From Pseudobutyrivibrio xylanivorans DSM 14809 (GTDB lineage Bacteria > Bacillota > Clostridia > Lachnospirales > Lachnospiraceae): DNA of 64,000 nt. Within the stretch, counting starts at the first letter, position 1. The number at the start of each line of letters is the position of its first letter. Both the position numbers and the translations under genes were made by a program. The notes beneath the pieces were generated by a model. That model worked only from the letters and a program-made list of their open reading frames with translations. It made no database searches and was not told the origin of the DNA. Below, piece after piece: positions 38,791 to 47,630 of this stretch. Where the stretch lies: assembly GCF_900141825.1 (NCBI RefSeq), contig NZ_FQYQ01000006.1, positions 116,984-180,983 on the forward strand. The letters run 5' to 3'.

Positions 38791-38958
38791 TTATTCCTCA
38801 CTATCAAGAGCCGCATCCATAATGTTCATGAGCTCCATTGCGCTACGGAAGTTAATCTTCTCATCGCGATCCGCCCATGTAACTTGGCCCTGCCAGCTTT
38901 CGTTTTCACATTTATTAATATGCACTACGAAAGTTGCTTCTTTATTTTTGTCTGTCAT
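38791..38958 (-). CDS. small conserved-looking protein (55 residues)
   Basis: The minus-strand frame from the ATG at 38956-38958 encodes 55 residues: MTDKNKEATFVVHINKCEN, then ESWQGQVTWADRDEKINFRS and a helical end AMELMNIMDAALDSEE. A strong ribosome site GGGAGGTGG lies upstream. The Trp-x-x-x-Val-x-Trp pattern and composition look like real coding sequence. I recall similar small proteins in Lachnospiraceae but no function. It is convergent with argG. Confidence 0.7.
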   Translation of the reverse strand: MTDKNKEATFVVHINKCENESWQGQVTWADRDEKINFRSAMELMNIMDAALDSEE

Positions 38959-39032
38959 CACAACCACCTCCCATGGATTCTAAAATTATAATAGCACATA
39001 TTACGTTATATAAAGCATTACTTTTTAAATTT

Positions 39033-39515
39033 TTAGGTGTTTACTATTAAAATATAGATTTTCTCATGTCTATCATCATATATTCCAAGTACATAATTCT
39101 CGCTATAATTATCATTTGGGTTCATATCAGCAAGATACTATTTTCCAGTACTGATATTAATAAGATAATCATTTAAATCTTTATTATCTTCTGATAAACA
39201 AAATCTAATATGATTTTCATATTCTTCATCAGGTATCTCACTCCATGTACTTATATTAATCTTTTTTTCATCATAATCCACAGAATAAAGCTCTATACCA
39301 TCTCCATGAAACCCTCCTGAATCATTATATAATTCAGTAACATAGACATCTTTTAAATCAAGAAGATAAATAGCCTTTGCTAATTGAGTCCCATCTAAAT
39401 ACCCTGAACTAAAATAATAACTTGGAATATGCATTAACCATTTTAAGGAAATAAACAATATGAAATATGCAAGCATAGTAAGAACTACTATCATTACTAT
39501 TCTACGTTTAGTCAT
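39033..39515 (-). pseudogene. membrane-anchored hypothetical protein with an in-frame amber codon
   Basis: The frame from 39515 encodes 125 residues with one N-terminal helix (about 7-27, IVMIVVLTMLAYFILFISL) and an extracellular part. A TAG at 39138-39140 ends it after NISTGK. The same frame then stays open for 34 more codons to a TAA at 39033-39035. The extra part (YLADMNPNDNYSENYVLGIY and DDRHEKIYILIVNT) looks like protein. The simplest reading is a nonsense mutation that trims the C-terminus. The 125-residue form may still be made. It starts 12 bases after the DUF4173-like gene. No function is recognised. Confidence 0.6.
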
Positions 39516-39527
39516 GAGAATTCTCCT

Positions 39528-41111
39528 CTATTTTCCAAACAACTTTTGTGCTCTTGCATAAGAGAAATTATACTTTCTAAAGCCCTCATAGTTTTTCTTA
39601 GCGTATTTATCCCTGCTTGTAATGTGTAAATCAAACTTGTGGAGAAGATTTTCATCGTTTACAAGAGCAGGTGCTGCATCAGTAGAAAGGCTACTTAAAA
39701 TATAGTCAGTAACTGATCCATATTCATCAATCTTGGCATATTTATCTTCATAGGCACGATTTTCAACAACAGTAAGATCATACTTTGCTATCTGATAATC
39801 TGGATTCGCAAATACGAAACATATGTAAGCTACTGTAATAGCTATCATACAAGCCTTAAATACAGGAAAGCTTCTATTTAAAACTGCCACCATCAAGAAT
39901 GCAAGCCATACACAAAGCACTGCCAAAAACCATAATACAAATAGTCTAAGGAATGTAAGATTATAAACCTGGATGTACATAACCATTCTTACAACTGCTG
40001 ATGCAATCATAATGTAAGTGCAGGCCCCAATGAAAAACATCACCCAATTTAGTACCTTTGATTTCTTAAACTCTCTTGTGCATACAGAAACCATAACAAC
40101 ATTAATCAAGCACACGGCGAGAAGCTGATAAAAACCTTCATGTGCATATTCAGCATATGTGTATCCGGAAGGAAGCTTCATAGAGCCAGTGAATAAAAAC
40201 ACTACTTGAATAAGACAAAATACCAGGTATACAACTCCGATAATTGATGAAAAAGTAATGGCTATAATAGGATTTTCTTTTCCTTCTCCACGAGCCTTTA
40301 TTTTCACATCTCCCCTATCTAAGACATATGGAATAAGGTAAGCTGCTAAAAATGCTAGTAATAAAGTACATATAATTCCTACTATATCCCCAAAATTATC
40401 AGGCAGGTGAATTGATTCTACCATCTTTTCAAGTAAGCGATTGAAAACAATATCTGCTGAACTTAATAGTGATATAACAATAAATAGCATTGGAATGGCA
40501 ACTATAATACCAATAACAATCGCCGAGATAACCTGCTTCTTTTCATTATTAATCTCTCCACCTCTGCCTTTAAACCACTGTCCAAGGTCAAAAAATGGAT
40601 TAAGAAAATGTGCAAATGGCAAAAATATAGAAACTATAATTCCTCCAAACCAGCAGGCTATATCCCAGCCTGTGGTATCTATATAGAGATATAAAACAAA
40701 ACTAAAGAAAAGCAGGAAAATTGCTACTGCATCTAAAAACAATAATGCTCCACTAGTAGTCATACATTTATGAATCGACAAAAGCATAAGAGAAACTACA
40801 TGAAATATTCCAAGGACTTTATTGCCACTGCGAGATCTTATCAAAGACAATCCATCCTTTTTTCTAAGCAAATGTAGTAACACCAATGTTATCAACATAA
40901 AAATTGGATATGTAATTCCTGAATGATTTCTATACAAGCAAAAAGTATAAACGATAGAAAAAATCAAAGAAATAATTCCGTATTTACGAAATACCTCTGC
41001 ACTGCCCTTTTGTTCCTCAAGCTCAACCTTTTGAACAGCAGGTTTAATTTCCTTTACCATATCCCTTATTTCTGACTCTGAATAATTTGGTCCTGTGTAA
41101 ATCTCCGCCAT
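39528..41111 (-). CDS. multi-pass membrane protein, DUF4173-like
   Basis: A 527-residue integral membrane protein with a cytosolic start (about 1-45), at least ten hydrophobic helices and a C-terminal soluble tail (about 455-527, ending YAKKNYEGFRKYNFSYARAQ). The pattern fits the DUF4173/DUF4153 family of uncharacterised membrane proteins that often sit next to a DUF2975 protein and a small XRE regulator, as here. The XRE gene starts upstream with an 11-base gap. Function unknown. Confidence 0.75.
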   Translation of the reverse strand: MAEIYTGPNYSESEIRDMVKEIKPAVQKVELEEQKGSAEVFRKYGIISLIFSIVYTFCLYRNHSGITYPIFMLITLVLLHLLRKKDGLSLIRSRSGNKVLGIFHVVSLMLLSIHKCMTTSGALLFLDAVAIFLLFFSFVLYLYIDTTGWDIACWFGGIIVSIFLPFAHFLNPFFDLGQWFKGRGGEINNEKKQVISAIVIGIIVAIPMLFIVISLLSSADIVFNRLLEKMVESIHLPDNFGDIVGIICTLLLAFLAAYLIPYVLDRGDVKIKARGEGKENPIIAITFSSIIGVVYLVFCLIQVVFLFTGSMKLPSGYTYAEYAHEGFYQLLAVCLINVVMVSVCTREFKKSKVLNWVMFFIGACTYIMIASAVVRMVMYIQVYNLTFLRLFVLWFLAVLCVWLAFLMVAVLNRSFPVFKACMIAITVAYICFVFANPDYQIAKYDLTVVENRAYEDKYAKIDEYGSVTDYILSSLSTDAAPALVNDENLLHKFDLHITSRDKYAKKNYEGFRKYNFSYARAQKLFGK

Positions 41112-41122
41112 AACATCCTCCT

Positions 41123-41350
41123 TTAAGACTCTGCGTTCTCTTCTGTATCATCTTCTATGTATTCTAAAATGTCTCCTGGCTGACAATCCAAAGCCTTACA
41201 AATTGCATCAAGGGTTTCTAAACGAACTGCCTTAGCCTTATTATTTTTAAGGATTGAAAGATTCGCTAAGGTAATGCCCACCTTACCAGCCAGCTCCGTC
41301 AATCCTATTTTCCTTTTTGCCATCATGACATCTAAATTTATAACAATCAT
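41123..41350 (-). CDS. small XRE-family regulator (YozG-like)
   Basis: A 75-residue DNA-binding protein, essentially one helix-turn-helix: MIVINLDVMMAKRKIGLTEL, then GKVGITLANLSILKNNKAKA and CKALDCQPGDILEY. I start at the ATG 41348-41350, which has GGGAG upstream and the usual family N-terminus; a TTG seven codons earlier is less likely. These regulators are nearly always next to a DUF2975 membrane protein, here 22 bases upstream. They are thought to regulate their own operon. Confidence 0.88.
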   Translation of the reverse strand: MIVINLDVMMAKRKIGLTELAGKVGITLANLSILKNNKAKAVRLETLDAICKALDCQPGDILEYIEDDTEENAES

Positions 41351-41372
41351 CGTAGCTCCCAATCTATCCAAA

Positions 41373-41849
41373 CTAAATAGTCAAATCATTTTCCTGCTTA
41401 TAACTAACTGCCTTATCGAAAACACAAGCCAACACCCTGCTAAACAAGCCTGCGAAAATGAACACTCCAGCAATAATAACAGCCGCCGGTGTGAAATAAA
41501 CAAAGCATCTTAGAAGCTTTAGTCCGCCAATGACAAATGCATATATTGACATACGAACCAGACTGCTAACATTTTCCTGAACAAAGCAATCATCACGAAT
41601 GACTGTCTTCATCATCTTTCTAAGCTCCCAGAGAATCATAAGGGTAGATGCTCCAACAAGCATTATGGAAACTACCGCATATGGATAATGCTCTAATATC
41701 TGGGCATACTCCGTTGTTTCACCCCAAAACTTCATAACAAGCTTCACTGCGTACTTAAGACCAAAAGGAACTGCTATTTCCATAATCAATCCAATGAAAA
41801 AGCATATATCCAGTATCGTCTTTACGAATTTGTTTAATTTGTTGTCCAT
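41373..41849 (-). CDS. DUF2975 membrane protein
   Basis: A 158-residue protein with four predicted transmembrane helices (about 13-33, 52-72, 100-120 and 125-148). The start MDNKLNKFVKTILDICFFIGLIM and the spacing match DUF2975. It is paired with the YozG-like XRE gene. Its promoter is TTGCAA, 17 bases, TATAAC on the minus strand. Function is unknown. Confidence 0.8.
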   Translation of the reverse strand: MDNKLNKFVKTILDICFFIGLIMEIAVPFGLKYAVKLVMKFWGETTEYAQILEHYPYAVVSIMLVGASTLMILWELRKMMKTVIRDDCFVQENVSSLVRMSIYAFVIGGLKLLRCFVYFTPAAVIIAGVFIFAGLFSRVLACVFDKAVSYKQENDLTI

Positions 41850-41885
41850 AAAATCACTAGTCCTCCTAAAACTCTTTCTAAAGAT

Positions 41886-41914
41886 GTTATAACACTACAA
41901 CTTTTGTTTTGCAA
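41886..41914 (-). promoter_or_regulatory. promoter of the DUF2975-XRE-DUF4173 operon
   Basis: On the minus strand TTGCAA (41909-41914), 17 bases, TATAAC (41886-41891), about 37 bases before the DUF2975 start. Confidence 0.65.
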
Positions 41915-41951
41915 CAACTTTTTATTGTTTTACGATAAATTCTTTCTGAGA

Positions 41952-41982
41952 AACAAAAAAAGACGCTTTCGCGCCTTTTTTA
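41952..41982 (-). terminator. terminator after exonuclease III
   Basis: On the minus strand AGGCGC, GAAA loop, GCGTCT (41961-41976; one G-U pair), then TTTTTTTG. It overlaps the end of the exonuclease gene by a few bases. Confidence 0.8.
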
Positions 41983-42732
41983 TTCAAAATCTAATTCTAT
42001 CGGACAATGATCAGAACCAAATACATCAGTATGTATCTTGGCATCTTTCATTCTGTCTTTCATATCCGCAGATACGATAAAGTAATCAATACGCCATCCT
42101 GCATTCTTTTCTCTGGCCCTAAAGCGATATGACCACCAAGAGTAAATATCTGTCTGGTCTGGATAGAAATGTCTGAAGCTATCAACAAAACCAGCCTCCA
42201 GTAGCTCTGTCATCTTCTGACGCTCCTGGTCTGTAAAGCCTGCATTCATTCTGTTAGTCTTTGGATTTTTAAGGTCGATTTCCTCGTGAGCAACATTTAA
42301 ATCACCACAGAGAATAACACCCTTCTTTTTATTTAATTCACACAAATATGCTCTGAAATCATCCTCCCAGACCATACGATAATCAAGTCTCTTAAGCTCA
42401 TTCTGGGAATTTGGAGTATAACAGGTAATGAAGTAATAATCTTCAAACTCAAGAGTAATAACTCGGCCCTCATGGTCATGCTCTTCTATGCCAATTCCAT
42501 AGGTTACAGAAATAGGCTCCTTCTTTGTGAAGATTGCGGTTCCGGAATACCCCTTCTTTTCGGCATAATTCCAGTACACATGATAGCCTTCCTTCTCACA
42601 CTCTATCTGACCTTCAGAAAGCTTTATTTCTTGAAGGCCCATAATATCTGCATCAATGCTGTCAAAAAATTCCCAAAAGTTTTTACCTATTACGGCGCGA
42701 AGTCCGTTAACGTTCCATGATATAAATTTCAC
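41980..42732 (-). CDS. xth: exodeoxyribonuclease III
   Basis: Apurinic endonuclease and 3' exonuclease of base-excision repair. The protein has the ExoIII/EEP motifs: [26 protein letters not shown] (catalytic Glu), [16 protein letters not shown] (DxN), WRIDYFIVS and [12 protein letters not shown] start at the GTG 42730-42732, giving 250 residues that begin exactly as the family does, with GAGGTG upstream. An ATG four codons earlier falls on the ribosome site itself. It begins beside a GC-rich double hairpin that separates it from the transporter operon. Confidence 0.94.
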   Translation of the reverse strand: MKFISWNVNGLRAVIGKNFWEFFDSIDADIMGLQEIKLSEGQIECEKEGYHVYWNYAEKKGYSGTAIFTKKEPISVTYGIGIEEHDHEGRVITLEFEDYYFITCYTPNSQNELKRLDYRMVWEDDFRAYLCELNKKKGVILCGDLNVAHEEIDLKNPKTNRMNAGFTDQERQKMTELLEAGFVDSFRHFYPDQTDIYSWWSYRFRAREKNAGWRIDYFIVSADMKDRMKDAKIHTDVFGSDHCPIELDFE

Positions 42733-42740
42733 AATACACC

Positions 42741-42781
42741 TCATCCGCCCCTCTGGGGCACCTTCCCCTCAAGGGGAAGGC
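42741..42781. repeat. GC-rich double-hairpin repeat
   Basis: GCCCC-TCT-GGGGC (42747-42759) and CCTTCCCC-TCAA-GGGGAAGG (42761-42780) fill the gap between the permease stop and the exonuclease start. It is much more GC-rich than its surroundings. From memory, near-identical blocks are dispersed in other gut Firmicutes, so it may be a REP/MITE-like repeat. It can also act as the end of the exporter operon transcript. Confidence 0.6.
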
Positions 42782-44035
42782 TTAATTTGTCCTCAATGCA
42801 TCTATAGGATTAAGATTTGCTGCCTGGTGACTTGGAAGGATTCCAAATACAATTCCGATGACCATCGAAAATACAACAGCAATCATAGCAGCTGGCCATG
42901 AAATAGCAATTGGAGTTCCACTCATAATAGAAATAATCTTTGCAAGACCTATTCCACTTACAACTCCAAGTACACCACCCATAGAAGTAAGCACAGCTGC
43001 TTCTGTAAGGAACTGCCACATTATCTTAGTTTTGCGTGCACCAATAGCCTTCTTCAAACCAATCTCAGCAGTACGCTCTGTAACAGATACAAGCATGATA
43101 TTCATTACACCAATACCACCAACTAAGAGTGATATTGCGGCAATCCAAATAAGCATGGAATTAGTTGATGAAGAAAGCTGCTGTAATCTTGTAGCCTGCT
43201 CAAGCAAATCCTTTGACTGATATTTAATGCTGCTGTCATCAGGATGAATATTGCCGTTCAAGATATCAGCAGTCTTTTTACCTGCTTGTGTCATGTCATC
43301 AGTAGAATTAGCTCTTACAAGAACATTTTCAGGCTCATCATAGCGATAACTTATTGGCCAATCACTAACTGGTATATAAATTTCACCAGATTCATCCTGC
43401 TTGTAAGTCTCATAATCAGCCATAGTATTAATAACAGGCTCAAATGTAGAACGAGCTGCAACAACACCTACAACTACATAGGAATCTCCACCTATCTCGA
43501 TTACTTTTCCGATAGGATCTTCGTTTTGAAGAAGTGTAGAAACTATAGCTTCATCTATAACACAAACCTTTTTATACGAATTTACTTCTTTATCAGTAAA
43601 CAATCTACCATGTTTTACTGTTAAATTAGCTGTACTAAAATAGTCCGTCTCAACACCCTTTACATAGCCACCATTCATAGATGCATTCTGATAATATACA
43701 CCATCATAAATATTTCGCACGGTATATCGGCTGGCTGATTTAACCTCTGGAATTGCTTTGATATCATCCATAAGCGAATCTGAAACCTGAGGAACACCGT
43801 AAGGTGGCGCATTATAGCTCATTTCATAAGGCCAATCATTCTGATAGAGCTGAATATCAACAGTATTTGAGCCAGAACCAATAAGGTTCTCCTTAATCTG
43901 CTGATTTGTACCTTCAATAGTAGATACTATGGCAATAATAGCCGCGATACCAATAATAATACCAAGCATTGTCAGGAAAGACCTGAGCTTATGAGTCCAT
44001 ATACCTCTAAACGCTAAACGTATATTTTCAAACAT
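42782..44035 (-). CDS. MacB-type ABC transporter permease
   Basis: A 417-residue permease with the MacB layout: TM1 (about 20-42, start MFENIRLAFRGIWTHKLRSFLTML given in part), a large extracellular domain (about 45-280), then three helices at the C-terminus (about 289-315, 340-365 and 380-405) with the FtsX pattern GGIGVMNIMLVSVTERTAEIGLKKAIGA. Such transporters act as mechanotransmission pumps for peptides, drugs or lipids. Its start overlaps the adaptor stop by one base. The ATPase gene is further upstream. Confidence 0.9.
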   Translation of the reverse strand: MFENIRLAFRGIWTHKLRSFLTMLGIIIGIAAIIAIVSTIEGTNQQIKENLIGSGSNTVDIQLYQNDWPYEMSYNAPPYGVPQVSDSLMDDIKAIPEVKSASRYTVRNIYDGVYYQNASMNGGYVKGVETDYFSTANLTVKHGRLFTDKEVNSYKKVCVIDEAIVSTLLQNEDPIGKVIEIGGDSYVVVGVVAARSTFEPVINTMADYETYKQDESGEIYIPVSDWPISYRYDEPENVLVRANSTDDMTQAGKKTADILNGNIHPDDSSIKYQSKDLLEQATRLQQLSSSTNSMLIWIAAISLLVGGIGVMNIMLVSVTERTAEIGLKKAIGARKTKIMWQFLTEAAVLTSMGGVLGVVSGIGLAKIISIMSGTPIAISWPAAMIAVVFSMVIGIVFGILPSHQAANLNPIDALRTN

Positions 44036-45609
44036 TATCCCAAGCCTCCATCATCTTCTAAATATTCTACCTGCTCACACTGAACACCCTCAATAGCGCC
44101 ATCACCATAAGGGAATGCAAGATAGTCATCCATTGTTAATCCAGACTTAACCTGAGTCTGATAACCCCATACAGTCTTTCCAACTTTAACATATACTTTT
44201 TCTAGTCTGTTAGAATCATTCATTCTCATTACATAACTTCCACCTGAATCTTTTCTGATAAGGTAAACTGGAATGTAAATGCCCTTTTCTTCCTGTCCTG
44301 AAGGTGTAATGGAAATATCAACGGCTGACCCAATTTCAATGCCACTGTTCTTATCAAAGCTGGCCTTGAACTCATAGTTACTACTATTAGAATTGCCTTC
44401 AGACCAGAAGTTTCCTCCGTCTGTTGCAGGAGTATCACTTATAGAAATGACTTTAGCTTCAGCAGTAGCGCCATTATCCCAGCAAGAAATAGAAACTGTA
44501 TCGCCTATCTTTAACTGATCAAGGTAAAACTCGCCTATACTTCCGGAGATATAATACTCATCAGTAGCTGTTACAACAAAAAATGGCTGTGAAGTATTGT
44601 AGTTATTAATATCCTGAACCTTAGAAACAGTACCTGAAACCTTAGCAACAACATCACCTGTGTCGGTAGTATTTTCCATTGTTTCAAGCTCATACTGAAG
44701 CTTACGAATCTCCAAATCCTGCTTCTTGATAGAATCCTGTGCATCAGCTATAGCAGCATTAAGCTCATCTGCTTTCATCCCATCTGGTGGTTTCTTTTCG
44801 GTAGTAACCTTTCCATCAATATCATAGCTTGTTTCACCGACAAGCTTTCCTGTATCATAGTCAAAATATGTTGTACTACGCAGGTAGTTCTGAGTAGTTT
44901 TTCTTTCTTTAGCTGTTAAGTCACCATTGGAAGCTTTACTTTTTATTTCAGAAACAGTACTTTCATCTGCAGATTTAGTTTCATAGATATCTTTTCCACT
45001 TTCATCTTTTCTTCGGGCACCACTAGCATCACAGCTATATACTAAATAGCTAAATCCCAAAGAATCGCCATGAATGTCAAAGATTTCCTCAGCAACTGTA
45101 TCTCCATCCTGATAGTTTTCATTACCAAGTGTTATACTACCAGAAGCCTTATACTCTATTGCCTCTACATACTCATAATCTGCATAAACATCCTGCCAGT
45201 ACACATAATCAGGAGCTGGCTCTGTCTTCATAAGACGATCAAGCTTAAGCTGCTCAACACTAAGGTCATGGGTAGCCTTTGCAATCTGAAGCTTTTTGTT
45301 ATTAATATCCTGTGTTTCCTTCTTTACGGATAAAATAACATCCCCCTCATCAACATGATCTCCCTCTTTAACGTTAACGCTTAAAACCTCAGCCTTTGTA
45401 GGAAGATATCCCATCTGAGATTTATCTGCTGTTACCTGACCAAAGCTCTGTATGTCATCACCCCAATATGAGTCTGTTCCCATATTAGATAAAGGTGCGA
45501 CCTTAACAACCTTTTTACCTTGCTTGTAATTGTATCCGAAGTATAGTCCTCCAGTAACTAAAGCTGCCAGCACCACAAGAATGAGGAGTATTTTAATTGT
45601 CTTCTTCAT
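44035..45609 (-). CDS. membrane-fusion (MacA/HlyD-like) adaptor, long form
   Basis: A 524-residue adaptor with an N-terminal membrane helix (about 7-27). A biotinyl-lipoyl half-domain reads VKEGDHVDEGDVILSVKKE, followed by a coiled-coil region (about 105-330) interrupted by a larger insert (about 145-265). The second lipoyl half includes VVAKVSGTVSKVQDIN. The C-terminal part has GSAVDISITPSGQEEKGIYI. The insert between the hairpin arms makes it longer than usual. It lies between the ATPase and the permease, overlapping both. Confidence 0.85.
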   Translation of the reverse strand: MKKTIKILLILVVLAALVTGGLYFGYNYKQGKKVVKVAPLSNMGTDSYWGDDIQSFGQVTADKSQMGYLPTKAEVLSVNVKEGDHVDEGDVILSVKKETQDINNKKLQIAKATHDLSVEQLKLDRLMKTEPAPDYVYWQDVYADYEYVEAIEYKASGSITLGNENYQDGDTVAEEIFDIHGDSLGFSYLVYSCDASGARRKDESGKDIYETKSADESTVSEIKSKASNGDLTAKERKTTQNYLRSTTYFDYDTGKLVGETSYDIDGKVTTEKKPPDGMKADELNAAIADAQDSIKKQDLEIRKLQYELETMENTTDTGDVVAKVSGTVSKVQDINNYNTSQPFFVVTATDEYYISGSIGEFYLDQLKIGDTVSISCWDNGATAEAKVISISDTPATDGGNFWSEGNSNSSNYEFKASFDKNSGIEIGSAVDISITPSGQEEKGIYIPVYLIRKDSGGSYVMRMNDSNRLEKVYVKVGKTVWGYQTQVKSGLTMDDYLAFPYGDGAIEGVQCEQVEYLEDDGGLG

Positions 45610-46297
45610 GAGTGCCCTCCTCTAGTCCATGAAATAACTGTCCGTCAACAATTCGATAAGTCTTCTTTGCATGACTGGCAATATTAGCGTCATGGGTAAT
45701 CATAATAATTGTTGTACCTTCGTTATTAAGCTTTTGGAAAAGCTCCATAATAGCTGCACCTGATTTCTGATCAAGAGCACCTGTAGGCTCATCAGCAAGA
45801 AGAACCTTTGGATTATTAACAATTGCTCTTGCTATGGCAACTCTTTGCTTCTGACCACCTGAAAGTTGATTAGGGCGGAATTTAACTCTGTCTGCAAGTC
45901 CTACTCTTGTAAGGGCTTCAACTGCTCTACGCTCACGCTCACGCTTTGAAACACCAGCATAACTAAGTGGAAGAGCTACATTTTCAATGGCATTTTCCTC
46001 ATTCATAAGATAAAAACTCTGGAATACGAAGCCTATAGAGTTAAGGCGTAAATCTGAAAGCTGTCTGTCCTTCATCTTAAGGACATCCTTTTCTCCGAAG
46101 TAATAAACGCCTGATGTAGGTTTATCCAAACATCCAATAACATTCATCAATGTACTTTTACCAGAACCAGAAGGTCCCATTATAGCAACATATTCCCCCT
46201 CGTCTACTGAAAGGGAAACATTATTTAAAGCAGGTACGGAAGTCTCACTGCCCGACTCACCATACACTTTATTAATATTTTCAAGCTTTACTATCAT
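45593..46297 (-). CDS. MacB-type ABC transporter ATPase
   Basis: A 234-residue LolD/MacB-type ATPase with Walker [11 protein letters not shown]-loop VFQSFYLM, signature [15 protein letters not shown], Walker B VLLADEPTGALD and H-loop MITHDANIA. I start at the ATG 46295-46297 rather than the GTG one codon earlier, because of the spacing from GGGAG. It overlaps the next adaptor gene by 17 bases. With the permease it forms the exporter engine. Confidence 0.93.
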   Translation of the reverse strand: MIVKLENINKVYGESGSETSVPALNNVSLSVDEGEYVAIMGPSGSGKSTLMNVIGCLDKPTSGVYYFGEKDVLKMKDRQLSDLRLNSIGFVFQSFYLMNEENAIENVALPLSYAGVSKRERERRAVEALTRVGLADRVKFRPNQLSGGQKQRVAIARAIVNNPKVLLADEPTGALDQKSGAAIMELFQKLNNEGTTIIMITHDANIASHAKKTYRIVDGQLFHGLEEGTHEEDN

Positions 46298-46299
46298 CA

Positions 46300-47499
46300 C
46301 TATTCTCCCTCAACAGTACTAACTGTGCGCATACCCTCTGTCATATCTTCCATTGGATATGCAATCTTGGTGTCTTTATCAATACCTGATACCGAATATA
46401 CCATCTGCTCCTCGTGATAATCGCCAAGCTCGATGCTCTGTTTTACAAGCTTGCCATTCTTATCTGCCCAAACAAAAGGATTACCCTCTTCATCATAAGC
46501 AATGTAGTAATCGTATAAATATGTTCCATCGGAAAAATCCATCTCTGGAGCACTAGTCTGACCAAGCTCGATATATAGATGCTGTCCCATCATGAGACCT
46601 TCGCTATTATCCAATGTAACATAAAATGGATATTTAGTAGAGCTATCTTCTGATGAAACTCCGCCCGTATAATTATCTGTATTATTTTCCTGCTTTGACT
46701 CAGTATCAATCTTTGTGATTGTTCCACTCCAGGTCTTTTCCTTATCAACTCTAGAACGAAGTGTAACGGGCTCATCAACATTGATTGACCAAACATTCTG
46801 CTCGTTAATCTGACCCTTAACTCTCATCTCCTTAGATGCAAGGATAGTAATAAAAGTACCATCAGATGTGTAAGGATTAGTATCGTCTGCTATCTTTGTG
46901 ATAACACCATCGACTGTAGAAGAAACTGTAGCATTTTTAATCTTCTTATTATTCTCTTCAATCTTAGCCTGAGTCTGTGCAATAGAATTCTGTGCAATGG
47001 CAATGTCATGCTTTAAACCTTCAATCTGATTTGCCAAGTCCTCACGCTTTTCCTTGTCCTCGTCAGTCTGACCTTTGATTTTTGCCAAATCATTTGTAAG
47101 CTTCTCAATATTTCTGTTTGTCTCGTTAATATTGATATTCTCACTTTCAATTGAGAAATTATACTGAACATTTTCGGCTTCAAGACTATCAGATTTGTAT
47201 GAGAACAATGGTGTACCTACGGAAACTGTATCACCCTCAGAAACGAAGACCTGGTCAAGCTCTCGCTCAGAACTCTTAGTTACAGATGTAGATTCCTGTC
47301 CCTCAACAATCCCCATAAATACATCCGAAGAATATGAGCTGTTTTCACCCATAATTTCAGATAATGACATTACATATATTTCAGATGAGGAATCCGAAAC
47401 AGCAGAACCGCTGCCAATTAGACCTGATTTTAGAACAGCAAAAGCGCCGCCAGCTACTATTGCTGCCACAATAAGAAATATGACTATTCTTTTCTTCAT
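46300..47499 (-). CDS. membrane-fusion (HlyD/MacA-like) adaptor, first of two
   Basis: A 399-residue adaptor with an N-terminal helix (about 4-24). The first lipoyl half is DQVFVSEGDTVSVGTPLFSYK. The coiled-coil hairpin (about 105-195) contains RNIEKLTNDLAKIKGQTDE and GLKHDIAIAQNSIAQTQAKI. The second half reads VSSTVDGVITKIADD. A beta-barrel part ends near GQHLYIELGQTSAP. It is the first gene of the exporter operon, preceded by a promoter and a long inverted repeat. Confidence 0.87.
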   Translation of the reverse strand: MKKRIVIFLIVAAIVAGGAFAVLKSGLIGSGSAVSDSSSEIYVMSLSEIMGENSSYSSDVFMGIVEGQESTSVTKSSERELDQVFVSEGDTVSVGTPLFSYKSDSLEAENVQYNFSIESENININETNRNIEKLTNDLAKIKGQTDEDKEKREDLANQIEGLKHDIAIAQNSIAQTQAKIEENNKKIKNATVSSTVDGVITKIADDTNPYTSDGTFITILASKEMRVKGQINEQNVWSINVDEPVTLRSRVDKEKTWSGTITKIDTESKQENNTDNYTGGVSSEDSSTKYPFYVTLDNSEGLMMGQHLYIELGQTSAPEMDFSDGTYLYDYYIAYDEEGNPFVWADKNGKLVKQSIELGDYHEEQMVYSVSGIDKDTKIAYPMEDMTEGMRTVSTVEGE

Positions 47500-47528
47500 A
47501 ACATTTCCTTTCGCCCAAGAAAATTTCT

Positions 47529-47556
47529 AGAACTAGGCACCAACTGTTCTAGTTCT
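47529..47556. promoter_or_regulatory. likely repressor operator before the exporter operon
   Basis: AGAACTAG (47529-47536), 12 bases, CTAGTTCT (47549-47556): a perfect 8-bp inverted repeat between the promoter and the first gene. The position suits a TetR- or MarR-type repressor of an efflux pump. The repressor gene itself is not in the neighbourhood. Confidence 0.6.
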
Positions 47557-47565
47557 GATAATACA

Positions 47566-47594
47566 GTTATAACATTTAAAAAGGAGCATTGCAA
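47566..47594 (-). promoter_or_regulatory. promoter of the MacAB-like exporter operon
   Basis: On the minus strand TTGCAA (47589-47594), 17 bases, TATAAC (47566-47571), about 67 bases before the adaptor start. The -35 box lies inside the terminator hairpin of the gene upstream. Confidence 0.6.
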
Positions 47595-47608
47595 TAGAAC
47601 AATGCTCC
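47575..47608 (-). terminator. terminator of the HD-domain gene
   Basis: GGAGCATT (47583-47590), 10 bases, AATGCTCC (47601-47608), followed on the minus strand by TTTTTAAAT. It begins 22 bases after the HD gene stop. Confidence 0.75.
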
Positions 47609-47630
47609 ATAAATGTAAAATATTGTATAT

